Numbered from the stretch's first letter, positions 21,801 to 33,367 are shown. The stretch: DNA of 64,000 nt from Decorospora gaudefroyi (GCA_010015605.1 ML975273.1:1179-65178), one strand, 5' to 3'. Notes: generated by a model from the letters alone, not told the origin. Numbers and translations are program-made.

Positions 21801-22419
21801 CCGATGCTTTAGCCGCTTCTTCTGCAGTTTGAGCGTCTCTTGTTTCCGGAACAGGTCCAGATGGGTGAGAATACCAAAGACGTTTCCCGGCATACCGCTT
21901 GCGCTCAGTACGTTAAGAAACTCCATTGTCTCCATTTCGAAGCCGTAGTTGCCATCGATCATGAGCAGTACGATGTCCACCACCTTTGCGATATCGATCA
22001 TGCTGGCGAGCGAGTCGGCGGGACATTCTATAAACGTGAGGCGTCGGCGCTTCGAGGTAACGACTGTAAGGGGCCCGGTCGGCGTAGAGAGGGTTTGTTT
22101 AGTGTATCGTCTGATCAGGCTCTTGATGAGCGTTGTCTTTCCGACGCCTGGCGGCCCGACGACGCCGACGATGATTGGGGGAGCTTCTTCGGGGAGGCGG
22201 TCGACGAGCGGGACGTGGAGGCGCTTCTCTTTGACCTGTTCTTTCTGTCAACTCCAGGACGCAGACGGATCGCGATACACATACTTCTGTAGAGCGCGCA
22301 GCCTGCTTGTTCAGTTTTCCAGGCGCTGCAAAAGAGAAGGCCTTTGGGTTCTTGGTTCCAGAATGCGGCTTCTTCTCTTTGCTCGGCCGATGCACTCGGT
22401 TGCTCTGGTTGTCTGCCAT
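18831..22419 (-). CDS. bms1: Ribosome biogenesis GTPase Bms1
   Basis: Nucleolar GTPase of the small-subunit processome that works with Rcl1 in 18S rRNA maturation. Exon 1 is 22419-22285 (45 codons) and exon 2 is 22235-18831; the 49-nt intron has donor gtatgt and acceptor acag. The protein is 1179 aa, the usual Bms1 length. Exon 1 reads MADNQSNRVHRPSKEKKPHS; exon 2 starts VKEKRLHVPLVDR and carries the P-loop GPPGVGKTT at 72-80, with ILTHLDLFRK as the NKxD-like specificity region. A large acidic linker follows (about 390-690, EDEDIEEEDGDDDD), then the conserved AARP2CN/C-terminal region (GTYVRIVLENVPYEF; YTPEHMHCFGTFYGPL) and a Lys/Arg-rich tail. It converges with bst1 and is divergent from the I9 gene. 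Confidence 0.95.
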
Positions 22420-22837
22420 CTTCGCGGTACGGCGCTTCAGGTCCGGAAGCGCAGAAACCTCAAGCACGGCCGTAGAAGAAGGGCAAAGTCGGTCGTTGCG
22501 CGCGCGAGGTTCGAGTTCAGCATGTAACTTCACGAGTCCCAACTTTTTCGACGCTAGCGAGCCGCTAAGAAGCTGCAGGGATCTGCTTATCGATAACGCC
22601 GCAGCTCCCACGTACATTGGCACGTGATGGTGGGGCACATGGTTCGCATGGTGGGATGGTCTGGACGTGGGCTGTGGACAACGCACGTCATCGCCAGATA
22701 CGCGCATATTCAAGGCTCTAGTTGCGTGTGGATACAGGGGCTCTCTAGTTACTCCTACTCTCTGCCTGCCGCTGTCTATATAAACCCACTGATACGCTGT
22801 TCAAGATCCCCTCCTATTCCCACAGTACACCGTCGAC
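22420..22837. promoter_or_regulatory. Divergent promoter of bms1 and the I9 inhibitor-like gene
   Basis: 418 bp between two divergent starts. A TATA box (TATATAAA) lies at 22777-22784, about 54 bp upstream of the small gene's ATG at 22838, which sets the right-hand promoter. Confidence 0.65.
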
Positions 22838-23163
22838 ATGGCTCAGTTCAACGTCCGTCTAACTCTCCCAGTCTTGCAACCACGGTCCTACTAACTACTA
22901 CCAGATCACCCTCAAGAAGGATGCGCCCAAGGAGGAGCTCGAGGCCGCGAAGAAGCACGTCACCGACCAGGGCGGCAAGATTGTCCACGAGTTTACGCTG
23001 ATCAAGGGCTTTACGTACGTTACACGCTTCTTTTCTTGTACCCACTGCCGCTTCCCATGCTAATCGCAGACACAGCGCGGAGATCCCCGATGATGCCGTA
23101 TCAACACTCGAGTCCAACGACAAGATCACCGTCGAGAAGGACGCCGAGGTACACACGCAATAG
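22838..23163 (+). CDS. Inhibitor I9 / Pbi2-like small protein
   Basis: A 70-residue protein in three exons: 22838-22852, 22905-23014 and 23076-23163. The order MAQFN, ITLKKDAPKEELEAAKKHV, DQGGKIVHEFTLIKGFT, AEIPDDAVSTLESNDKITV, EKDAEVHTQ matches the proteinase B inhibitor 2/I9 propeptide fold, with the usual IVHEF...KGF and AEIPDDAVSTLE blocks. In yeast Pbi2 inhibits vacuolar proteinase B and helps vacuole fusion. Exon 1 has only five codons, and its donor (GTCCGT) is weak, yet it is the only one that keeps frame. Exon 3 has two acceptors six bases apart (ends at 23069 and 23075); the downstream one fits the family length, the upstream one would add two residues. No frame long enough to be noticed in a simple ORF scan exists here. 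Confidence 0.85.
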
Positions 23164-23289
23164 TGCGTCTGCATAACAGCCGCTGATGGCGTCACAAGAT
23201 CCAAATGTGAAGGTGGAAAGCACCATGGGTTGATGCATTCTAGGGGTATATAGCAATACTGGGCGCCCTACAGCTATAAACAACACATG

Positions 23290-24840
23290 TCATCTCTGCC
23301 TCCTCTGTTTCGCTTCCTCTACGTTCTCCACCCGGCCCACGCCCCTAAGGCTCAAGTACACGTCTGTTCCCCAACCCCAGAGGCTCTGCACCGCGATGCC
23401 TCCGCCAAAGTATTCTGCATAAGCCCTGCCAAGTGGCAGCCCGTATCCCAGCCCCGCCAGGCTATTCACGCCGTCCCCGCCTGCGCCTGAGAAGCCATTC
23501 AGGGCGTCCATGCCATTGGCGGAATGGCTACCCCCAGAAAGGGTAGAGGAAGCCTGTTGGTCGTTGAACGTGGTGAAACTGTAGTCCCAGATGTGTCCGA
23601 GGTTATCAGGACTTATGCCGCCGCCACGGTCCCGAATACGGATGGTGACGCCGGGTGTGCTGTGTTTGAGGGGCAGGATGTTCAATTCGGCGGTTGGTGA
23701 CGTAGGGCTGTTGTTGCCTGTGAAGCGCTGTGAGGCCATATCGACGTTCCCCTGATCCTCGTTGTCAATCTTCTTGTTGCGAATCTCCTCCGAGTTCATG
23801 CTTCCTGTATCCTCCTCCTCCGGTAGTAGTTCGGGCAGCGGGGCGATGGTGACTTCGATGGGTTCGCGTTCCATGCTGCTCTCGACCGTTGCGCGGAAGG
23901 CGTTCTTGAGGAGTTCGGTGATGATGTATTCGAGATGTACGGGGATATGTGCGAATTCGTAGTCTGGTTCGCCATTGATGACAATCGTGGGTCGGACGCC
24001 GTACTTCAGCTCGCAGATCTCGCCCACCACGTTCGCGCAGTGGTCTACGATCCGCGCAGGCTTCAGTCGCGTGTCAATAACACCGATGTATCCTGGGCTA
24101 TCGCCATCGGTATCGTGCATAACCTCGCAATGTGGCTGGCTCGAGAAATGCAGGGACAGATGCTGTTCTGCAATCAACCGCGTGCCTATCCTCGCCCGCA
24201 GGTGCTCGTCCAAGAAGCGCGTCACATCTTTGGGGCTGATGTACTTCCTGGCCTCCAGGAACCCTCTTGCCAGTATACTGATGGTGTTCGAGTGGGTCTG
24301 GACCAGGTCTGCCATGACCTCGGTAAATTTGACCTCCTCCTCCAGCGTCTTTATCTCTTGCTCAGCCCATGGTAGCAGCGTCGACAAGCTGTGCATGTAA
24401 TTGGAGTGGATCTTGGAGACATGGGGATTCGAAACGACAATGAACGGCAGGTTGCGGAGCGATTGTATGCGGTGTGCTAGGCGCGCGGGCAGGATCGAGA
24501 GCGTGAAGTTGGCCGAGGTCAGAAGTTGCTGCGTGGTGAGCGGTGGTCTTCCGTGTCTGTTGCACGTGCGACGTTCGTTAGCTGGGGGTAATCTTTTTGC
24601 GGGCGCGAGCACAGCATCATGGCCGGTTTCGTAGACTCACTTGACGAGGTCAGCGAGCGTCAGGGGATGCAAGGGCAAACTCGCTAGGTGCGAGATGTCT
24701 TTGTCGGTAACCGTCTTCGTGTGGAGCCTTTGGCCGTGGCTCGCTCTTGAGAACAGCGCGCTGCTTCTCCTGGCGGTGCGCGGACAGCACACTCGGATGA
24801 CTTGCGACTGGATAATGAGCGGTCGCTGCACCTGCGCCAT
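23290..24840 (-). CDS. Mitochondrial pyruvate/branched-chain alpha-ketoacid dehydrogenase kinase
   Basis: Exons 24840-24641 and 24556-23290 (84-nt intron, donor gtgagt, acceptor acag) give 488 aa. The N-terminus (MAQVQRPLIIQSQVIRVCC... with RRSSALFSRASHG) is basic and Ser-rich, as for mitochondrial import. The BCDHK N-terminal helical domain follows (PARLAHRIQSLRNLPFIVVS; SNPHVSKIHSNYMHSLSTLL), then the GHKL ATPase fold: N-box EYIITELLKNAFRA, G1 RDRGGGI and G2 GLGYGLPLGRAYAEYFGGG. It phosphorylates and inactivates the E1-alpha subunit of the pyruvate or branched-chain dehydrogenase complex; which one cannot be told from sequence alone. A long Ser/Glu-rich insert lies between N-box and G1 (about residues 295-360). 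Confidence 0.9.
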
Positions 24841-25343
24841 GCTTTCCTGAAGCTGGCTTTCGACGCTGAACTTCCCGATAGGAATGGAGTAGAGGTCGTG
24901 TAGGACTGGAACCTGAATAAAGAAAAAGTTGCATCCGTTAATGGTTAATTAATAACTTGTGGTGTAACTGCAACTGTCGTCTGAAAGCGATTCAGACACA
25001 CACCTGCTTTGGTGCAGGAGCAATTGGCGTTGTGCGGGACACTGACAAGCTTCACCAAGCTTGAGGTAGTGGTGTAAGGGCTGATGTCATGCCTCCCATC
25101 CCTCCCACGGTGCCACCCCTCCATCTCCAAAAGCAACTACAGACCACTACAGCACACCAACTGGCAACAGGCAAGTCGTCTGCGATTACGTACTAAAACT
25201 AGGAATTCATGGGGGAATGTCCAAAAGAAATGTCCTTCTTCGGACCACGCCATAGAAAAAGAAAGATAAAAAGAAAGCGAAAAAAAAATGAAGCCCGACG
25301 TGGGGGTCTAAGAACTGTTAGTGACTGAGGTCGAATCGAGGAA
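24841..25343. other. Spacer upstream of the mitochondrial kinase
   Basis: About 500 bp with no gene seen; contains the kinase promoter (minus strand) and, at its right end, A-rich sequence (25255-25290) downstream of the degenerate tRNA. Confidence 0.5.
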
Positions 25344-25447
25344 CTTGGGTGAAACTAACCGAACCCACAACCTTGAGATGTACTCATCGTGTCTGTCAGA
25401 CCGTGATAACTAAGAGTCTCACGCTCTACCGATTGAGCTAGCCGGGC
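25344..25447 (-). pseudogene. Degenerate tRNA-Lys(CTT) with a 31-nt intron
   Basis: On the minus strand the sequence from 25447 reads as a tRNA-Lys: acceptor 5' strand GCCCGGC, D-arm with box A TAGCTCAATCGGTAGAGC, anticodon stem TGAGA/TCTCA and loop C-T-CTT-A|A. A 31-nt intron sits at the canonical 37/38 position. After the variable loop and GTGGGTTCG the match stops: no CCCAC to close the T-stem and no GCCGGGC to close the acceptor stem. Box B is also broken (GGTTCGGTTAG against GGTTCGANTCC). The 3' end given is where it would fall in an intact gene. I read it as a 3'-damaged tRNA gene, though transcription is not excluded. Confidence 0.65.
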
Positions 25448-25900
25448 GGATGGTGATTTGATGGATGAGCAGAAAAAAATAACAAATATGAAGTGTGCTT
25501 TGCGGCGCATCGAGTAGTAAGTAAAACAAAAATCTGCACGGGTGTGGGGACAGCGAACAAAGATCCGCGCGGACCCGGTGGGATGAACCAATAACTGTTG
25601 TGCACCATCACGACGAACATGATACCCAAGTAGTAGGTATTATGTTTATAGATGCACAAGAACACTCATGTTAGAGCACTCCATCTTCTGTCAATGCTCC
25701 CAGCGAGACCAGAACAGCAAGAAAAAAACAAAAAACATAATTTACATGAGACGAAACACTGCCTAGATAGGACGCTGCAGGACAACTACAGTACCTGTAC
25801 CACACGCGTTCCTGACCAACACCACAGAACCAAGTCCACATAATACAACCAGCATAAAACAACCAGCATAAAACATTTAGCATCGTTCTGCCTCGTAAGG
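25448..25900. other. Spacer next to the decayed repeat
   Basis: No gene recognised; short overlapping frames on both strands only. Confidence 0.45.
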
Positions 25901-27070
25901 CACGATTCCGCCACCTAATAACCTAGTACCTATTACCTATGCGGCGCAGAACAAGCTCAGAACACCACCGGCATTTTCACGTTTGCATTCGCACTCATAG
26001 AATGGGCAAAGGGGTTCGGTAAATTCAGGGTTGCTATACCTAAGCCGAATTGATTTTCCTGCTGCCGTACGTATACGTGGCAGCGACTATCTTAAGAGGG
26101 ATTTGGACTTTATGTGTTATAGAGTTATCGGTTTGTGTTGCATTATCTCTCTAACACTTAGCACTTAACAGCCTGTTAGCTATAGAAGGCGTTTTATTAC
26201 TACATATACGCGGCCTAAAGACTAGACGTCCGCAAACACGAGAAATACGTAGGCACCTTCATCAACGTTGTCAAGTCCAAAGAAAACAGTTAGTCTCGGC
26301 CGACTACGCTTGCTTAAAGCTTCAGAAGGTAATATTATGGTGTAAGATTGCTCCTATGTACAAGCTACTGTAGCACGCTACGGTAGGGCCGCACATTCTA
26401 ACTAATTAACCTAAAAGCTCTTTCAAGTCTACGAGCTTGTTAACGAGCATCTCTAGTACCTACCTCTAAAATACAAAATAGTTATTGTAGTACTACGATT
26501 ATTCTAGTTATAAACCTTGATAACAACGTAGGATTTCCTATTCTCACCTAACTCGTCCTTCAATCTATGCCTTAGGATTAAACCTACCTTCGAACAAGCA
26601 AGAGTAAACAACAGTAGCGTCTACCTTCCGCTAACCTAACCTACCTACTACCTAAACTCTATCCTAACACTTCTCTTCCTACAAGTCTAACACATACACA
26701 TTTCCTAGCAACGAACCACACCAACCTTAGCGAAAAGCGGAGGAAAGAAAAGCTCACCTTAAGAAATTAAAGACTAGATAGTAGGTGTTTGATTTCGTTA
26801 TGCTAATAGAACGTAAACATAGTACTCCTATCCAAAAACCTATATCCCAATCTATACGTCTCGCTTCCAGATTAGGAGGCTTCCACTCCAACTTCAATTT
26901 CAGCAAATGCTCGCAAAAGTAAGAATACTTTAGCTTCGTTCTACAACATCATCCTTACCCAACATCAAACACAGTACCCTCACAAGAACAACTAAACAAC
27001 CTACCATCCCCGCCGCAACCAAAACACCACACCTAAACACCTCTACCACCCCAAAACACTCCACCACCTA
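25901..27070. repeat. Stop-rich, TA-rich tract, probably a RIP-decayed repeat
   Basis: From about 25.9 to 27.07 kb no strand or frame stays open for 60 codons, unlike the rest of the window. The sequence is rich in TA, ctac, ctag and taac words, the outcome expected when repeat-induced point mutation turns CpA into TpA on both strands. No terminal repeats or target duplications were found, so the element type and exact edges are unknown. The right part (26900-27070) shifts to C-rich sequence (ccaccacctacc). Confidence 0.5.
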
Positions 27071-28348
27071 CCTAACACACATCCAAACCCCCCAACCAGC
27101 CCCAAACTCGCTTCGTAAGTACGTAGCCATAGTGCGCAACACCTCCCCCTCCCCCACGTATACACAAAGCCCTACCATACGCAACCCCCCCTTCCACCTC
27201 CCCATCCCAATAACAAAACGCGTAAACACTACATACATACATACATAAATACACCGCAAAACCCGTAACCCTCGTGTCATACCTACCAGCCAAGAGAAGA
27301 AAAATACGAGGCCTACTCCAAGGCATAGACTCGCATACCGCACCCGAATAAGTTAGATGGTCGTGTACATGCATGCAGTGATGCGCGACAAGGAGCTCCA
27401 TCCTTTTTTACTCCTGATCCGCTGTAATAAGCGGGGTGGGAACTGCGGTGGTATTCGTTGCGGGTTGGGAGGTAGGTGTGGATGTGGATGTGGATGACTG
27501 GGTACATGCGTGCGGGTGAGATATTGGGCAACAGATTATCTATAGAGAGGAGAGATGGCAGAGAGGGAGAAGAACTTTGGAGTAGTTCCGGTATACCTCG
27601 TCGTTGGGCTGTTTTACCAAGTGTTCAAATCAGGAACAGTGCAGGCCAAGTCAGGCTGTCCTCAAGGCAGAAAAGAAAGAAACAAAGTGGCAACAGCCCC
27701 CCGAGCCCCCCAAAAAAGTTTAGAAAACTATGTGGCCACACATAACAGGTACGTACCAGCAGTGCGAAGGAAACGGGAGGATGGACAAAAATCGGGGGCA
27801 TGTGCTGTGCATGCATGCATGCATCGCCATCTGACTCGGGTACCGAGAAACCCACAACTGGGCCAGACCATTATTATTTCACACCTAGGTAGGAGAGGGG
27901 TCCCGCAGTTACCCATACCCCCATACCCATGCCTTAGACCAAGTGCGGTAAAATAGCAAAGCATTTCGCATCCACATCCAAGGTTGCGGTTGATGATGCG
28001 CTTGAGGCGTCCAACGTTTTGTACGCGGTGTTTGAGGCTGTGTAGATACCCGTCTTAGTAAGCGATGTCCCACAAACCAATCGACGAGCCGTACTTCCGG
28101 AGAATAGTCACGTGAGAGTCTAGTTTCGGCTTTTTGCCGAAAAATCCTTTCAAGAGTCAGAAACGTGTACGGCCCCGTTCGGAAGAAATAGAATGAATTG
28201 TCATGGATGCAATAATGGAAGATTTCAGACTTGATTATATAAAAACTCCATACACATATGCATTGTGGCCAAAGACCACCCGACCTACTGTCCCCGGGTT
28301 GGCCCCGGAAAATGCCAAGTCGCTCTACTCTAACATACATGCACAGCC
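27071..28348. other. Spacer with microsatellites
   Basis: No gene recognised. It contains an ATAC microsatellite at 27232-27246, a gtggat repeat at about 27478-27494 and (GCAT)4 at 27809-27824. The short frames here follow repeat periodicity and are not supported. Confidence 0.5.
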
Positions 28349-29818
28349 TCACGACTGGTAGTAAGGATACTCTTGATGGCTGGGATCACGATACATTTTC
28401 GCCGCGTTCGCATCGTAAACCTGCTGACCTGGCAGACTAGGATCTGACCGATTCGGGGTTGTGGCATATGGTGCTCGGCCCGTGGAGGCTGTGTAAGCGG
28501 AATTGTGGGTCACCAGTGGCGGTTGGGTGATTGCGTAGTTGCTATACCCATAGACAGATGGGGTTGCGGAAGTTCCGGCGTGTAGCAACGGCGATGTATG
28601 GTGCACGTAGGGCATCTCTTGGCCCCACCCGGTGGGGACAGTTGAGTCTAACAGTGGAGGCTGTGTGTATGCATATTGATGAATGTTAATGGCAGCCGAT
28701 GGTTGAGGTGCACTGGAACCGGCTATGGCGGTGGGCATGCCGTAGCCCTGAGGTGTCGACCACGTTGAGTATGCGTCATTGTCGTAGCTCGACCAAGAGT
28801 GGCGATTCCCTGTGTGCGATGGGATCGGTAGGAGATCCTCGTACATTCTAGGGTTGGGAGAGATGTATTGTTCATCATCGTGAAAGCTTACGGATGCAGC
28901 AGGCGTTCCACAATCCGATGGTGAACTTGGAGCGTTACTGTTGGGAAGGGCGATACCCTGGTGTTGATATCTCCGTACGAGGACAGTGTACCTTGTGACT
29001 ATTAGCTGAATGCGGTATATATGAGCGAGCAACGTACCGATTCTTTATGTCATTCTTCGATCTTCCTGGTAGGGCTTCACGCTGGATGTCCTTCCAATGT
29101 CGTCCAAGTCGTTGAACCGCTTCGATAAGCGCGGTGTCCTGATCATTTGGTGTTAGCTGACCAATGTGAATACCAAACATCGAGTGAAACTGACGTCCGA
29201 GTCTCGCCATTCGCTGCGGTCTAGGTCCGGATCGAGGGATTGCTGCCATCGCTTCGCACATTCTGTCATTCTTTCAGCATCTGAACGGACGACCGGGAGT
29301 CATACTGACGGTCTGCACTTCGTGAACCAACACGGCTTGCTACAACAGTCCATCTGCAAGAGCGAAGTCAGTCGTGTACATCGCCATCCAATCCCAGAAT
29401 CATACTTTTGCCCATCTTCCTCTACAGCTCTCGAGAGTAATTGATCCTCACTCTTTGACCATTGCCCTTTCTTGAGACCCCCAGCCACTGAGTTATGCCA
29501 CCTTTTCCGACAGTCCTTGTTTGTCCGACCCGGGAGGCTTTCGGCGATCTTACACCTGTATGTCCAGTCAGCCATGATTGGGACCTTGAAGGAGGCATAA
29601 ATACCAATCTTTGGCCTCTCCCCCAACAACTGTATGAAGTCAGTTGATGATGTTGAGACAAAACAAATTGTGGAGCTCCTACGAGCTGACAGAAAGTGGG
29701 ATAAGCTACTGGATCAACCCACCGTCCAGTATAACTTACGTTGAGCCTCAACTTCTTCACGTAGTTTCTGATCTTCCGTTAAAGACCACTTCCGAGGCTG
29801 GCGTCCATGTGATTCCAT
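28349..29818 (-). CDS. Three-repeat Myb (SANT) transcription factor
   Basis: Seven exons by splice consensus: 29818-29740, 29629-29605, 29555-29406, 29353-29310, 29262-29195, 29138-29038 and 28991-28349. All phases close, giving 369 aa. R1: RKWSLTEDQKLREEVEAQ joined through a 25-nt micro-exon (LVGGEAKDW) to CKIAESLPGRTNKDCRKRWH. R2: KKGQWSKSEDQLLSRAVEED, GQKWTVVASRVGSRSADQ, CAKRWQQSL. R3: DRSEWRDSDDTALIEAVQRL, GRHWKDIQREALPGRSKNDI, KNRYTVLVRRY. The spaced Trp residues of each repeat are present. The remaining 200 residues are Pro/Ser/Tyr-rich and likely an activation or interaction region. Targets unknown. No single frame covers the DNA-binding part, so simple ORF calling would leave only the tail. 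Confidence 0.88.
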
Positions 29819-31972
29819 CGGCTTTGCGTCAAACAAAGAACCGGTGTTACTCGAGGGTTGCTGTTGGTATCCGATGTGGCGATATATGAACCGGACGGTA
29901 TAACTGAGTGTAGAGAAACCAGCGTAAGGACAGGAGGACGTATGGCAAGATCAAAACTTCCGTCCAGTGTGAAGTGTATTATTCGGAGATTAGTCGCGGA
30001 GGAACTCATATACGGAGTAAGTCCAACCTGCCAGAAGTGTACGAGCGTACATTGAGAAGAGTTACCCTGGTCTTAAGTTGCAGGTGAGTATAACGGCCAT
30101 CATCTTGGCACCGCGGACACTTGGGACTAGACCGGAAGATGGACGGCATATGGTTAGCAAAGAGATATACGCCAAGATGTAGTGTTCGAACCGGTTCCTG
30201 GTTTGGCTAGTGAGTGCGCTCGCGTTGGCCGACAGTTTTTCGAAACTGCCTACCGATCGACATGTTTCGTGCAGACAAACGAGGCTTTACAGTCATGACG
30301 GGTGCGCAGACCATGAGAGCACTGTCTGAACAGGCCGTCGATGGTGTGTGTACAGCCCCAAAGGATCATCATGTGGGTCCATGCAGGTAGGGCTGCATAC
30401 ACCGCTCAAGGGTCAGGGGAACACCAGAACTTAGCTACCGGTTGGAATGAGCTTGTTGTTCCACAAGACTTCCAAGGCACTTCCAGGAGTCGCAAGAAAT
30501 ATGATTTAGGTATCAGAGGTGATCACGCAGTTGCTTACCATTGGTGGCTCTCTCCACCCGATTGTTTTTTCCCTCTCTCTGTCCGGTAACTGGAGGACGT
30601 ATGCAGACAGAAAACGCTCTGGTAAGGCAAGAGACATGGGTAAACTGCAGAAACATGACATAAAGTTGTAAGAATGCAGGGACCCCAACATGTGAAGTCC
30701 AAACGGGTCAAATACGGAGTAAACGAATCCAAATGTGGCTGAGCTTGAAGCTTGGGACCGATCACCCGAAAATGGCGGAGGGCTTCACCGGAAAATCGGA
30801 GCCCATGAGTGAGCCCAACTCTACGTAAATCAAAGCTTCAGCCAACAAAGTGGGAGAAGCAACCTCGCGATAGGCCATGCTGGAATATTGTTAGCCCGTA
30901 CACGCGTCGTAACCGAACAGCTAGAGAGGAACGAGCATCTTCATGGCATGACCATGTCAAGCGTCTGCTCCACTGGAACCCCGGGACTGCCAGTAAACTG
31001 CGACGTGGGATGTACTTTGTATAGTATCAGATCTTGGGGATGCGTCGCCCCTTCCATTTGCGGGCGGCGTGATTACTTCAAGCGGTGAACCAGCACCGGT
31101 ATGAGTTGCTGGTACGTTAACAAAGCCGCGAATGCAGCAAGGAAGGCAGATACACTAGCCAAAGATTTGGAGTTGGGCGCCGAGCTGTTTATGTGTGTGT
31201 TGGTGCGAATTGAAAATGCGAAGTGTAAGAGGCATCGCGAGAAGGGAGAGCGAAGCTGGCAAGAGCGCCGGGGTTTTTCATTCAGTAAGCGCCGACCGAC
31301 CAATTGGTGTCCCGTCATCTCCCCGCATCCAATTGTAACTCGAAAGCATCGTGCATCGGGAAGCACAGTGGACTAGAATTAGCATCGCGGTGGAAATGCT
31401 GTCTTCTGCCCCTAGCCCACCGCTGCTTTCCTTGTTGCTGAGAGCAGATAACATTACACGGCATTCGACCCTTGATTGTACTCCACTCTGAGGCCTCAAG
31501 CCAACTTGAACTGGTATGAGATGCTCCTTGATCCTCCCTAGTTGCTTATGTCTCCACGACGACAGAAGGTGGCTTTGTGGTGCAGAAGTCCAAGTATCAG
31601 TAAGCCTGATATACGCGATAAGCGGAACATCCTTGGCCTCGTAGTTATTATATGACCTGGTGACATATGCAGATACCCTGACGGATTACGACCATCCATC
31701 CCCCTGCGCGAGCCCAACAGTCAAAGTTTTGGCCCCATAGCAGATTCACCAACAAGCTTGTCGCAGATGGTAATGCGTGCTTGGCGCTTAATCGGCATAC
31801 CGGATTTACGCAGATGTACACTATGAAAAGCGAGGAATGTTCCGTTCGCTGTCTCTCGAAGTATACTCGAGGTTCCGTCCCCGTTGAATGTAATCGAGGG
31901 CAGTGGGCCGTGGATACATGGCGCGCCCTTTGGTCTAGGGCGTTGCGGCAACGGTATGGTAACTGAGGAGAT
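29819..31972. other. Gene-free spacer upstream of the Myb gene
   Basis: 2.15 kb; no gene I can support. Two short blocks share ggaggacgtatg (29930s and 30590s) and tacggagtaa (30010s and 30710s) in the same order, a possible old duplication. Frames such as 31073-31366 (minus) have no recognisable content. Confidence 0.45.
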
Positions 31973-32651
31973 TCAAGTCTTGCCCATGAGCTTCTGGGCT
32001 TTGGCAAGCAGAACGGTGCTCTCTTTGCCCAGCTTTCTTCGGCCGTTGGGTCCTCCCCGAGCTTTCGCCATGGTCTTCCTGAAACGCTTTCGCTCAGCCA
32101 TCTTAGTTGCACGCTCATTGGCTGCCTTGTCTCTTGCCTTCTGTCTTGCTTCGGCCTCCTCTTTCTTCTTCTGCGCGAGTTCACTTTCCTTCTTGAACGG
32201 TTGCGGCCGCGGTCGTCGCTGTCGTCTGCCTAGATCTGGCTTAGGCTGTGGCTCAGGCGACTCCTCCTCGAGCATGGCGACTCGGTCCGGGTGTGGGTCC
32301 AGACTAGGCTCTGGCGCAGGATTGGTGGGCTCGTCGGCGGGCTCGACGCTGGTGTCGTCGGCGGCAGGGGCTTCGCGATGGTGAACTGACTGGCGTGGAC
32401 CTTCTGCTTCTTGGTCCTGGTGTGCCTTCAACTTGGCATACTGTTTCTTGAGTTTGGCTTTTTCGATGAGACCCTGCTTGATCTTCTTGACTATACGCCG
32501 TCAGTGTTGCCATGCGACGATGACGACGGCCACACGTACTCTTACGCCGATGCATACCATCGGGCAGATTGGCGGGCCCGATGGCAAAGCCCTTCTTTTG
32601 CTTCTTGGCCGACGACGTCGCACCGCCCTCGTGCGCCCATTTGGGTGCCAT
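31973..32651 (-). CDS. fyv7: rRNA-processing protein Fyv7-like
   Basis: Exons 32651-32540 and 32490-31973 across a 49-nt intron (donor gtacgt, acceptor atag) give 209 aa. MAPKWAHEGGATSSAKKQKK, GFAIGPANLPDGMHRRK, then IKKIKQGLIEKAKLKKQYAK is the N-terminal signature of the FYV7/rRNA_processing family, nucleolar factors needed for early 18S rRNA cleavage. The centre is Pro/Glu-rich and disordered, and the C-terminus is a basic helix (AQKKKEEAEARQKARDKAAN; ERKRFRKTMAKARGGPNGRR), as usual. The symbol rests on family resemblance. Confidence 0.8.
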
Positions 32652-33367
32652 CTTGGTGGTGATGGAGGATGCTGGAGACGAACTTTTGATGTGGATGGAT
32701 GGAATTGGACATCGAAAACGATTCCTCGGCCTTGGCAAGGCGGGGACTAACCTAACTTAGTAATTAACAGCCCTTCTGCTGCAGTTTGAAGCTCCGCTGC
32801 CAGCGCAACTTTGCAGCGCCTACTTGTTGCCCGCACCCGTGGCCATGTGCAGGGACCGGATCAACAGGCGTTTTGTTTCCTATCGTGTGACCTCCTGCAG
32901 CGCCGCGGCCGATGCCCGTCTGGTGCCATGAGATAGGTACTCTATCAGCAGCGATTAGGAACCTCCCGCCCGCCTCCACGGCTTTGTCATTGTCGAAGAT
33001 CACAGCGCGTCATCTGCCTGAACCCTGCGCCATTCTCTCCGCACCTTCAGCCGGAAATCTTAAAACTGGGCGTTATGACTGTGCAATGAAGTCGCTACCG
33101 CTGGCGCCAACGCACACGAATTAAAGTCGACACTCTCAGCTCTTACACTTACAAGTTACACTTACATACTCATGCCGTTCGCCGTTCGCCGGGCCAGCAG
33201 GTGCTCCATCCGCTTGGCCTGACCTGACCTGACCGACCGTCTCCGCTGTCGTTACGTTACCAGCTGCCGTCTCAGTGCTCCACGACCCCCCCTAGTCCCG
33301 CCACTGCTACCCGATTCCTGTTAGCATACTGTCCTCATGCCGTCTCTTGCAACAGTCTGTTTTCATC
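32652..33367. promoter_or_regulatory. Divergent promoter of fyv7 and the Atos-like gene
   Basis: 716 bp between divergent starts. An out-of-frame upstream ATG at 33337 opens a 15-codon uORF ending at 33384 that overlaps the main start at 33368. The run from 33170 contains short direct repeats (gccgttc; gacctgacc). Confidence 0.55.

Noticed and set aside
29886..30740. Possible MITE or duplicated block sharing ggaggacgtatg and tacggagtaa
   Set aside because: The shared words are short, in direct orientation, and no terminal inverted repeats or target duplication were found.
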